Shown here piece after piece: positions 1 through 7,460 of a stretch of 64,000 nt of DNA. A program made the position numbers and the translations under genes. The DNA comes from BAIKAL-G1 sp943369525 (GTDB lineage Bacteria > Cyanobacteriota > Cyanobacteriia > PCC-6307 > Cyanobiaceae), in NCBI GenBank assembly GCA_943369525.1, contig CALRNL020000004.1, positions 1 to 64,000 on the forward strand, written 5' to 3'. The notes beneath the pieces are model-generated. The model was not told the origin of the DNA. It saw only the letters and a list, made by a program, of their open reading frames with translations, and made no database searches. Position 1 is the first letter of the stretch; the number at the start of each line of letters is the position of its first letter.

Positions 1-2340
1 CGGCCAGTTGGGCCTGTTGCTGTTGACTGGCCCGTTGTTCGGCTGCTTGCTGCTGCTGTTGTTGTAGGAGTTGCTGCTTGACAAGAGCGAGCCGTTGCAG
101 CTCCTCTGCTTTTTGCTGAGCAGCAAGCTCGGCCTGCTGCTGTAGCAGCCACTGTTTTTGTTTTTTGACAGCGGCCAAGCGCTGCTGCTCCTCTGCCTTT
201 TGCTGCGCGGCCAGTTGGGCCTGCTGCTGTTTCAGCAGGAGTTGTTGCTTTTTGGCAGTGGCTAGGCGTTGCTGCTCCTCTGCTTTTTGCTGAGCGGCCA
301 GTTGGGCTTGCTGCTGTTGCCTGGCCCGTTGTTCGGATGCTTGCTGCTGCTGTTGTTGTAGGAGTTGCTGTTTGGCAAGAGCGAGCCGTTGCTGCTCTTC
401 TGCTTTTTGCTGAGCGGCAAGTTGGGCCTGCTGCTGTTTCAGCAGGAGTTGTTGTTTTTTGACAGCGGCCAACCGCTGCTGCTCTTCTGCCTTTTGCTGC
501 GCAGCCAGTTGGGCCTGTTGCTGTTTCCTGGCCCGTTGTTCGGCTGTTTGCTGCTGTTGCTGTTGCAGAAACTGTTGCTTGGCAAGAGCGAGCCGTCGCT
601 GCTCCTCTGCTTTTTGCTGAGCGGCCAGTTGGGCTTGCTGCTGTTGCTTGGCCCGTTGTTCGGCCGCTTGCTGCTGCTGTTGTTGTAGGAGTTGCTGTTT
701 GGCAAGAGCAAGCCGTTGCAGCTCCTCTGCTTTTAGCTGAGCAGCAAGCTCGGCCTGCTGCTGTATCAGCAACTGTTTTTGTTTTTTGACAGCGGCCAAG
801 CGCTGCTGTTCCTCTGCCTTTTGCTGTGCGGCCAGTAGGGCCTGTTGCTGTTGCCTGGCCCGTTGCTCGGCCGCTTGCTGCTGCTGCTGTTGCAGGAGTT
901 GCTGCTTGGCAAGGGCGAGTCGTTGCAGCTCCTCTGCTTTTTGTTTGGCTGCGAGTTGGACCTGCTGCTGTTGCAGCAGGAGTTGTTGTTTTTTGACAGC
1001 GGCCAAGCGCTGCTGCTCTTCTGCCTTTTGCTGAGCGGCAAGTTGGGCCTGTTGCTGTTGCTTGGCCCGTTGTTCGGCCCCTTGCTGCTGCTGTTGTTGC
1101 AGAAGTTGCTGCTTGGCAAGGGCGATCCGTTGCTGCTCCTCTGCTTTTTGCAGAGCGGCAAGTTGAGCTTGCTGCTGTTGCAGCAGGAGTTGTTGCTTTT
1201 TGGCAGCGGCCAAGCGCTGCTGCTCCTCTGCCTTTTGTTGCGCGGCGAGTTGGGCCTGTTGCTGTTGCCTGGCCCGTTGTTCGGCTGCTCGCTGCTGTTG
1301 TTGTTGTAGGAGTTGCTGCTTGGCAAGGGCGAGCCGTTGCAGCTCCTCTGCTTTTTGCTGAGCGGCGAGTTGGGCCTGCTGCTGTTGCAGCAATTGTTGT
1401 TGCTTTGTAGCAGCGGCCAAGCGCTGCTGCTCTTCTGCTTTTTGCTGGGCGGCAAGTTGGGCTTGCTGCTGTTGCTTGGCCCGTTGTTCGGCCGCTTGCT
1501 GCTGCTGCTGTTGCAGGAGTTGCTGCTTGGCAAGAGCAAGCCTTTGCAGCTCTTCTTCTTTTTGCTGGGCAGCGTGTTGGGCCTGCTGCTGTAGCAGCAA
1601 CTGTTTTCGTTTTTTGACAGCGGCCAAGCGCTGCTGCTCTTCTGCTTTTTGCTGGGCGGCAAGTTGGGCTTGCTGCTGTTGCCTGGCCCGTTGTTCGGCC
1701 GCTTGCTGCTGCTGCTGTTGCAGGAGTTGCTGCTTGGCAAGAGCAAGCTGTCTCAGCTCTTCTTCTTTTTGCTGGGCAGCGAGTTGAGCCTGATTCTGTT
1801 GAAGCAGGAGTTGTTGCTTTTTGGCAGCGGCTATTCGCTGCTGCTCCTCTGCCTTTTGCTGCGCGGCAAGTTGGGCTTGCTGCTGTTGCCTGGCCCGTTG
1901 TTCGGCTGCTTGCTGCTGCTGTTGTTGTAGGAGTTCCTGCTTGGCAAGGGCGAGCCGTTGCAGCTCCTCTGCTTTTTGTTTGGCTGCGAGTTGGGCCTGC
2001 TGCTGTTGCAGCAATTGTTGTTGCTTTTTAGCAGCGGCTAGGCGTTGCTGTTCTTCTGCTTTTTGCTTTGCGGCCAGTTGGGCCTGTTGCTGTTGACTGG
2101 CCCGTTGTTCGGCTGCTTGCTGCTGCTGTTGTTGTAGGAGTTGCTGTTTGGCAAGAGCAAGCCGTTGCAGCTCCTCTGCTTTTTGCTGCGCGGCGAGTAT
2201 GGCCTGCTGCTGTTGCAGCAATTGTTGTTGTTTTTTGGCAGCGGCCAAGCGCTGCTGCTCTTCTACTTTATGTTGAGCGGCCAGTTGGGCCTGTTGCTGT
2301 TGCCTTGCCTGTTGTTCGGCTGCTTGCTGCTGCTGTTGCA
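1..2340 (-). repeat. 207-bp tandem repeat (40+29 residue modules)
   Basis: The landmark cccgttg (or a close variant) recurs at 31, 325, 532, 652, 859, 1066, 1273, 1480, 1687, 1894, 2101 and 2308. Nine of the eleven spacings are exactly 207 bp (69 codons). The other two are 120 bp and 294 bp, that is, loss and gain of one 87-bp sub-unit. Each unit is therefore a 40-residue module plus a 29-residue module. Both begin AAQQKAEE[Q/L]QRLA; one continues into AKKQQ-L and the other into AKQQLLQQQQQQAAEQRA. Nucleotide identity between copies is high, indicating recent expansion or gene conversion. The array continues past the left edge. Confidence 0.93.
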
Positions 2341-2959
2341 GCAGGAGTTGTTGCTTTTTGGCAGCGGCTTGGTGCTGCAGCGCTTCTGTTCTTTTCTGGG
2401 CGCTAATCGCAGATTGCTGATTTTTCTCCGATTTTAACTCTGGTACAACGATGTCAAGAATCTGATTTTTTTGTTTCCCGCTATCATTCGTTTTATTTTT
2501 TACTCTGCTTTGGCTTAACCCTGTTTTGCTATTGTGCCAATGGGTGATGAGTGGTGGCGATTGATTGCTCTCTTCTTGCGGCCTTTGTAGTTGATTGATG
2601 GGAATGCCGTTGCTTTCCTTTTTAGATGATGGACTATTGTCGTTCTTTTCGCTGCTCTGAACATTGGCCCTTGGGGTTATTATTTCTATGTGCTCATCCG
2701 TTAAGGGCTTCGCTACGATAGCTTCCTTGTCTTCTTGACGATATTTTTTGAGGTTACCGTTAAGTCTATATAGGTTGTCCTGTTCTTGTTTCCTTGCTTG
2801 CTCTTTTGTTCTTGCTGATCGGCTCGGAGCTTCGATTTTTCTCTCCGAGTTTATACTATTTATGGTTGAACATCCATTGATTGACGTAAAACAGGCTAGG
2901 CCAAGGATGGAAATGTATAATTTTATGTTGGCCTTGTTAACTCGTGGAATTTTGTCCAA
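1..2959 (-). CDS. Giant Gln/Ala-rich repeat lipoprotein (C-terminus outside window)
   Basis: This reading frame stays open leftward from about 2.96 kb to the window edge, so at least 980 residues are present and the C-terminus is missing. The N-terminus reads as a lipoprotein signal: a hydrophobic stretch (KLYISILGLACFTSINGC) ending in a lipobox-like I-N-G-C, then a Ser/Lys/Asn-rich linker of about 180 residues. From about 2340 downward it is a near-perfect array of Q/A/K/E/L/R modules with strong helical, probably coiled-coil, character. No in-frame ATG exists between the upstream stop (near 3029) and the signal peptide. TTG at 2959 and ATA at 2926 are candidates; ATA has AAGG just upstream and would give a textbook signal peptide. 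TolA-like or filament-like envelope proteins are analogues in composition only. I do not recognise the family; an envelope-anchored rod or fibre is inference. Confidence 0.75.
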   Translation of the reverse strand, partial: MDKIPRVNKANIKLYISILGLACFTSINGCSTINSINSERKIEAPSRSARTKEQARKQEQDNLYRLNGNLKKYRQEDKEAIVAKPLTDEHIEIITPRANVQSSEKNDNSPSSKKESNGIPINQLQRPQEESNQSPPLITHWHNSKTGLSQSRVKNKTNDSGKQKNQILDIVVPELKSEKNQQSAISAQKRTEALQHQAAAKKQQLLLQQQQQAAEQQARQQQQAQLAAQHKVEEQQRLAAAKKQQQLLQQQQAILAAQQKAEELQRLALAKQQLLQQQQQQAAEQRASQQQQAQLAAKQKAEEQQRLAAAKKQQQLLQQQQAQLAAKQKAEELQRLALAKQELLQQQQQQAAEQRARQQQQAQLAAQQKAEEQQRIAAAKKQQLLLQQNQAQLAAQQKEEELRQLALAKQQLLQQQQQQAAEQRARQQQQAQLAAQQKAEEQQRLAAVKKRKQLLLQQQAQHAAQQKEEELQRLALAKQQLLQQQQQQAAEQRAKQQQQAQLAAQQKAEEQQRLAAATKQQQLLQQQQAQLAAQQKAEELQRLALAKQQLLQQQQQRAAEQRARQQQQAQLAAQQKAEEQQRLAAAKKQQLLLQQQQAQLAALQKAEEQQRIALAKQQLLQQQQQQGAEQRAKQQQQAQLAAQQKAEEQQRLAAVKKQQLLLQQQQVQLAAKQKAEELQRLALAKQQLLQQQQQQAAEQRARQQQQALLAAQQKAEEQQRLAAVKKQKQLLIQQQAELAAQLKAEELQRLALAKQQLLQQQQQQAAEQRAKQQQQAQLAAQQKAEEQRRLALAKQQFLQQQQQQTAEQRARKQQQAQLAAQQKAEEQQRLAAVKKQQLLLKQQQAQLAAQQKAEEQQRLALAKQQLLQQQQQQASEQRARQQQQAQLAAQQKAEEQQRLATAKKQQLLLKQQQAQLAAQQKAEEQQRLAAVKKQKQWLLQQQAELAAQQKAEELQRLALVKQQLLQQQQQQAAEQRASQQQQAQLA

Positions 2960-4071
2960 CGGACTACGAATCGACCCTAAGACAATCCTAGCCCATGGCT
3001 CGTTTAGCGGCCACCTGCAATGGCAGGCTTCCTATGGGCCATCCTGATTGCCACTGCCTAGGACTGTTGCTTTTCTGGCCACTGCCATGAGCATTGTGCC
3101 ATTTGTTCCCCGGTCTCCCCAGCCCCAGCACTTGGTCGAGTTGAATTTCCCTGCTCCCCCTAGTTTATTTACAAGAGGCTATCGCTTGTTATTTTTACAA
3201 TTGCTTTTTTATCTTAGCATGGTCTTCTTTGTGTCCTTAGCCGTCGATAATGCAATTTATCTACATCGGCTATTCTTGATGCTAGTTAGCTTTTCTATTT
3301 CAGCTTTTATACATACTAGCCTCATAAGCGCGTTTTGTCATCAACAATACGTTTTTAGCTCTTTTTTATGACTACCATATCTCGTAGTTCCATTCCAAAA
3401 ATCGCTCCACCATGTTAAGACTAATCCCCTTGAGCTAGTTATTTTTATAGTCTTGCAATTTGATTTCTTCTTTCCTGATTTTGGATTTCTACCAAAGGTA
3501 TTCACCATTACTGTTGAAATGATTGTTTTCTGGATTCTACATGACCAATTTGATTGGTAACTTTTCACCTCCTTTATCATTTTACCTATTTCTTTCTCTC
3601 TGCCATTGATTTATATTTCAATACCGTTATGAGCTCCTAGCCATCCTCTTTTTTGTCAATTATTTGAACCTATTGTCCTGCTCATTTTTCCTCTACTTTG
3701 TATTGCCTTGGTATTCACCATTTACTTTGCGTAAATGGTTTTATTTTGCTTGCTACTACTTTCAGTTAATGTACTCCACTTTTCATTGTTGAAGCTGGCT
3801 TTATGAATCCCTATTGTCTTTTTGTTGCTTTGTGCCTATTCTTATCTGATTCTATGTCCTTAAAATTTTACTTGAATATCTACTTCAGCCCATAAATGCC
3901 CATCGCTCTTGATCTTTTCCGTTTTTATTTGTGTCGGCTAAAGCGTATCTAAATCATTGCTTTTAAATTTCTTTTGTGGGTTTTTATCTTCTCTGCTGTT
4001 CAGTTATTTCTGTTGTGCTAATGTTTGGCTTTTACTTTTTGGCGTAAATTTCAATTTATAGTCTTGAGTGT
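2960..4071. other. AT-rich spacer with no convincing gene
   Basis: About 1.1 kb separates the repeat lipoprotein from the LuxR-type regulator. It is markedly AT-rich compared with the 65-70% GC core. Short open frames exist on both strands (for example 3048-3371 plus and 3341-3580 minus), but they lack a ribosome site, recognisable domains or composition like the neighbours. The region may hold promoters or untranslated leaders for the flanking leftward genes; I could not pick a specific promoter. Confidence 0.6.
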
Positions 4072-4677
4072 TTAGCCAAAACCATTTGAGATTTTTACAG
4101 CGTAACGCACTAGTTCACCATGTCGCACATTAAGCTTGCGAACAATATTCTTTCTGTGGGTCTCAACAGTATAAAAGCTAATATAGAGACGCTTGGCGAT
4201 TTCTTTGTTGGTAAGCCCTGCACCGATCAACTTTAAGATTTCTGTTTCTCTTGTTGATAAATTGTCGTGATTATTCTCTTGATTTTCTTGAACGTCTGTT
4301 AGTTCGCTGAGCAAATATTCCTTCATTTCAGTTAGTGGTGGAATCTTATCGATAATCTTAGCATTTGGCAATCGCATAATGCCAGCTATCCAGTTTTCAT
4401 CAATGAGATTTGTTTTTGTAAATATAAAATTAATTGCTTCCTTGGGGATTTGGGCGATATCTTGTCTAAACATATCGAATGACAGTAAGGACTCATCAAA
4501 CAAGAAAACAACTGTCTTTATATTTTTTTGTTCTTTCAGACTACTCTTCAGGCTGCTGTAGTCTGACCATTGCCAAGTAAAACCCAGAAATTCTGAAAAT
4601 TGAAAGTTTTGACTTAGTAATTCCCCGCACAGTTTATTCTGCGCAAGAATTAAACCTGTGGCACAAGTATTTGTCAA
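4072..4677 (-). CDS. LuxR/CsgD-like transcriptional regulator
   Basis: A 201-residue protein. Residues about 140-195 form a LuxR/NarL-type helix-turn-helix (LSTRETEILKLIGAGLTNKE, then IAKRLYISFYTVETHRKNI). The N-terminal part of about 130 residues has the size and layout of a receiver-like domain but does not show the conserved phospho-acceptor pattern clearly, much like CsgD/VpsT-type regulators of matrix genes. The start is TTG at 4677; an in-frame stop lies seven codons upstream and there is no in-frame ATG nearby. It lies in the AT-rich region, flanked by the repeat lipoprotein and the secreted-protein cluster. It probably controls surface-protein expression, but that role is inferred from position and family. 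Confidence 0.85.
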   Translation of the reverse strand: MTNTCATGLILAQNKLCGELLSQNFQFSEFLGFTWQWSDYSSLKSSLKEQKNIKTVVFLFDESLLSFDMFRQDIAQIPKEAINFIFTKTNLIDENWIAGIMRLPNAKIIDKIPPLTEMKEYLLSELTDVQENQENNHDNLSTRETEILKLIGAGLTNKEIAKRLYISFYTVETHRKNIVRKLNVRHGELVRYAVKISNGFG

Positions 4678-4769
4678 CTGATTTGCCAGTCGTATTTAAA
4701 AGTTGATTTGTGAGGCAATAGCGTTTGGATGTTGTTTTTAAATTTTGAAACTCTTTTGACTTTCCGATT

Positions 4770-4795
4770 AAAAAGGAGGGTGCAGTGCACCCTCC
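4770..4795 (-). terminator. Rho-independent terminator of the secreted protein at 4818-5738
   Basis: Read leftward, a GGAGGGTG/CACCCTCC stem (extendable as a 10-bp inverted repeat with a 1-nt centre) is followed by TTTTTA. It sits about 25 nt beyond the stop codon of the leftward secreted-protein gene. Confidence 0.85.
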
Positions 4796-4817
4796 CAAAT
4801 TAAGCAACTAACCAGAT

Positions 4818-5738
4818 TCAGAAGGACTGAATGAAGGTGCTAGCAAATCCAGAGGTGCTGGAGTTGGCAGTAGCAGAGCTGTTCAACGACGAGCCAGCAG
4901 AACCGTTAGCCGTACCGGAGTTCGAAACTCCGATCTCAGTAGGCTTACGAGCAGCAATGGTGGAGCCAAAGGTGGAGGTTGCTCCAGCCATCACGTTTGC
5001 ATTGTTGGCAATGCCAGCAACTTCAACTTTGTTGGAAACGTTAGCGGAGGCGCTGTCGTTTGTTGCGCCGTCGGTGCTTGCGTTGCCACCGGTGGTGACA
5101 AAACTACCGCTGATAATGCCGGTTCCGGCACCAGGAGTGCCGGCGTTTGTTTGGCCGGTTACGTTGCCTGTTTCTTGGAAGGAACCAATTGACTGGGTGA
5201 ATTTGGTACCTGCAGCCAGGTCCATCTTCGACGTGGAATCAACTTTGTAATCAGAAGTTGATGATGCCGAAGCACTGGTACCCAAGGAGCTGGATGTACC
5301 CACTGCGAAGTTGTTAGCAGTACCCTGGGAACCGGAGTAGGTGAATGTACCAACCACACCGCCAGAAGCGACACCAGAGATGCTGGACTTGCCAGCAGTG
5401 CTTTGGGTATCGGATGAGGTTTGAGTCGCTGCGCTTCCAGTGCCTCCGGTGCCTACAGTTGAACCTGTAGTTGATCCGGTGGTTTCAGAGGCGCTACCAC
5501 TTGCAGTTGCAGTGCCGGCCTTCATCACGTTCATCAAACCTGCTGCGCCCATGGGCGAGAAGTTTTGGGGAATCAGCGCAGGCAGTTGTCCACCGCCGCC
5601 GCTGAGCAGGCTGCTATCCATGGTCATGCCGTTGGCCATTTTGGTTTGGGCCCCGGCGGTTTGAGCACCAGCAGGCTGTGCGGCGAAAGGCACAACTGCT
5701 GTGAGTGCTACTAAGGAAGCAAAAAGTTGCTTTTTCAT
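4818..5738 (-). CDS. Secreted Ser/Gly/Thr/Ala-rich protein with FASTFIQSF C-terminus
   Basis: A 306-residue protein with a clear Sec signal peptide (MKKQLFASLVALTAVVPFAA, cleavage near AGAQ-T). I chose the start at 5738 because the 37 codons upstream look non-coding and the signal begins here. The mature part is low complexity: GSASETTGSTTGS-type stretches, many Ser/Thr/Asn/Gly, no cysteine and few charges, as in secreted fibre or amyloid-like proteins. The last residues, GFASTFIQSF, match the ends of the two proteins encoded at 5990-6601 and 6952-7458. It is transcribed divergently from those genes and has its own terminator. I do not recognise a named family; a matrix or surface-fibre subunit is inference. 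Confidence 0.85.
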   Translation of the reverse strand: MKKQLFASLVALTAVVPFAAQPAGAQTAGAQTKMANGMTMDSSLLSGGGGQLPALIPQNFSPMGAAGLMNVMKAGTATASGSASETTGSTTGSTVGTGGTGSAATQTSSDTQSTAGKSSISGVASGGVVGTFTYSGSQGTANNFAVGTSSSLGTSASASSTSDYKVDSTSKMDLAAGTKFTQSIGSFQETGNVTGQTNAGTPGAGTGIISGSFVTTGGNASTDGATNDSASANVSNKVEVAGIANNANVMAGATSTFGSTIAARKPTEIGVSNSGTANGSAGSSLNSSATANSSTSGFASTFIQSF

Positions 5739-5989
5739 GTAATTGATTGAGGAAATTAATGTAAGCTGTCGTTGCTGGTGAAATGACAGCCCCTTCCACC
5801 ACACATTACTATAGGGTGTAGCGAGGCATATGTGCCGCATGCCAGCCAAGAAACCGTACCTGTTTGCAGGGATTTTTGGCCCACCCTACCTGCTTTCGTG
5901 CATTTTTCGCTAAATACCCGCTGAAAGGTATTCTTTCTGGTTGCCAGGTGGCCTTCATGTTCTAATATCACAATATTAATCAATTAATC
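5739..5989. promoter_or_regulatory. Divergent intergenic region of the secreted-protein cluster
   Basis: About 250 bp lie between two divergently transcribed secreted-protein genes. Both promoters must lie here, or further out. The right end (5955-5989) is very AT-rich. No confident -10/-35 pair or operator could be assigned by eye, so this entry rests on gene layout only. Confidence 0.45.
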
Positions 5990-6601
5990 ATGATAAATTT
6001 CAGGTTTTTAGGTCAAAGCTTCTCCTTTTTGAGCAAATTATACTCTTTAACTGGTAATTCCAGGCGACCACTCTTTTTCTTAAGCTGTTTTTGTTTACAA
6101 TTGATTTATACTCCTTTGGCTTTATCGCAAACCATTGTCTCTAATAGCCCTACTCAAACCAAGTCTACCCAGGATCAGACTGGTACCACAAATTCTTTTT
6201 CCTACTCAACCAGTACAACTTTTGGGGTGAGTGCTACTCAAAATACCACACCCAATTACGTCGTAGAATCAAAAGCCTCCCTTGGCGTTCTCAATGGCTC
6301 CCAAGTCAATAATAATGTTGGTTCTGGTTCTGGATCATCTGGCTCCGGATCCTCCGGATCAGGCACTTCCGCCTCGATGACCCCTAATTCTTTGTCTGTG
6401 ACAGGGCTTGCAAGTAGTGCCACTGTTTTGCTTGACAGTGCTAAAACTTCTTTCTCGGTTGTTGTTGGTCCTAATGCTTCCTATAGTGGTCCAGACATGA
6501 ACGGTGTTTCGAATGGCACCTCCTCTGGCTTCATGAAAACCGATGTCCAGTCTAGTTCTTCTAATGCAGGCTTTGCTAGCACGTTCATTCAGTCCTATTG
6601 A
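5990..6601 (+). CDS. Secreted Ser-rich protein with FASTFIQSY C-terminus, paralog 1
   Basis: A 203-residue protein. A long, basic N-region precedes a hydrophobic core and a cleavage-like site (TPLALSQ-T, about residue 47), so it is probably exported. The mature region is rich in Ser/Thr/Asn/Gly, with a GSGSGSSGSGSSGSGTSAS linker near residues 110-130. It is clearly paralogous to the protein at 6952-7458. Both have S-TTxxxSxTQN, an ExxASLG/TDAIMG element then GSQ, GTSAxxTxxSLSVxG, PNxxYxGP, TDV, and the shared C-terminal (F)xSTFxQxY. There is no cysteine in the mature part. The start ATG at 5990 lies in AT-rich sequence without a strong ribosome site. Confidence 0.85.
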   Translation: MINFRFLGQSFSFLSKLYSLTGNSRRPLFFLSCFCLQLIYTPLALSQTIVSNSPTQTKSTQDQTGTTNSFSYSTSTTFGVSATQNTTPNYVVESKASLGVLNGSQVNNNVGSGSGSSGSGSSGSGTSASMTPNSLSVTGLASSATVLLDSAKTSFSVVVGPNASYSGPDMNGVSNGTSSGFMKTDVQSSSSNAGFASTFIQSY

Positions 6602-6951
6602 TTAATCGCTCATATAATAATTGCTATTTCTGCTTCAATAGCCTTCATTTTGTTATTGCGTTTGAAGTTTAACCATAGTGTTGTTGTCTAGGATTTGTTC
6701 ATTAATGCAATCATATGCTTTGTCCATGTTCTTTTCTTTTTTAGAGCTGCTATTATTTTTTCTTAAGCCTCCTTCCCCTTCGATAACCTCCCCTGGATTC
6801 ATGGTTGGCTTTCTGTAGCTATTGTGGTAATTCTTGCCAGTGGCTTTAAAGGTCTTCATCTTGCTTACAAGCCAAATACCTGCTTCCGGGTATTTGGCTT
6901 GACACAAGTGCTGCTTTTGGTGCATGGTGATTGTTGTGTGTCTTTAAAGCT
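6602..6951. other. 350-bp spacer containing a 13-bp inverted repeat
   Basis: Between the two paralogous secreted-protein genes I see no convincing gene. A leftward open frame at 6653-6925 (90 codons) lacks support. The notable element is the perfect inverted repeat listed separately. Confidence 0.6.
6868..6901. repeat. Perfect 13-bp inverted repeat upstream of paralog 2
   Basis: caagccaaatacc and ggtatttggcttg are perfect complements separated by an 8-nt loop. The element ends about 50 nt before the start of the gene at 6952. Neither strand has a T-run after it, so it is a poor Rho-independent terminator. It could be an operator for a dimeric regulator or a leader hairpin. Confidence 0.8.
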
Positions 6952-7458
6952 ATGAGCATGGCTGTGCCTGTTCGCGTTTTAGGGTCCATTGGCATGCTTT
7001 CTTTTGTAGTAACTTTTCTTTCTCCTACTCAGTCTTTGGCCCAGGTCAATGGTCAATCTATGAGCATTGGCTCTAACAGTGTTGTTAGTTATTCATCTAG
7101 CACCACATATAATCTCAGTACAACGCAGAATTCTTCGGGTGATTATAATGTCATTACGGATGCGATTATGGGTATTAAGGAGGGATCTCAAATTGTCAAA
7201 GCTTCTGGAAGCGTAGGCGGTGGAACTTCTGCTGCATTGACCTCCTCTTCTCTTTCGGTAAGTGGTATTTCATCTTCGGGTGCTTTGGCAATCGATGAAA
7301 ATACTACCTTGTTTGGCGTTAGTATCTCTCCTAACCCAGAGTATGCGGGTCCACCGCTTTCTTCCTTAACATCCGGGTCAGCCTTTGCCAATATTACTAC
7401 CGATGTAAAGGCTACGTCGCTTAATTCTTTTGACAGCACTTTTGTGCAGGCTTACTAG
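6952..7458 (+). CDS. Secreted Ser-rich protein with DSTFVQAY C-terminus, paralog 2
   Basis: A 168-residue protein from ATG 6952 (alternatives: ATG 6958, or TTG 6931 upstream). The signal peptide runs to about SLAQ-V. The mature domain aligns along its whole length with the protein at 5990-6601: SYSSSTTYNLSTTQN, GIKEGSQIV, GTSAALTSSSLSVSG, PNPEYAGP, then TTDV and the C-terminal SFDSTFVQAY. There is no cysteine after the signal. Its stop is 2 nt before the ATG of the next secreted protein, so the two are probably co-transcribed and translationally linked. Function is unknown. Confidence 0.85.
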   Translation: MSMAVPVRVLGSIGMLSFVVTFLSPTQSLAQVNGQSMSIGSNSVVSYSSSTTYNLSTTQNSSGDYNVITDAIMGIKEGSQIVKASGSVGGGTSAALTSSSLSVSGISSSGALAIDENTTLFGVSISPNPEYAGPPLSSLTSGSAFANITTDVKATSLNSFDSTFVQAY

Positions 7459-7460
7459 TT

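Noticed and set aside
1..2340. CRISPR-like array
   Set aside because: Repeats are head-to-tail and coding, with no unique spacers and no cas genes.
365..2437. Many Leu-, Cys- and Ser-rich open frames on both strands within the repeat array
   Set aside because: They are shadows of the 207-bp repeat read in the wrong frames. Only the Q/A/K/E frame is continuous with a signal peptide.
3048..3371. 107-codon hydrophobic frame in the AT-rich spacer
   Set aside because: No ribosome site or recognisable domain; hydrophobicity follows from T-rich codons.
6653..6925. 90-codon leftward frame between the paralogs
   Set aside because: No start context or domain, and it spans the inverted repeat.
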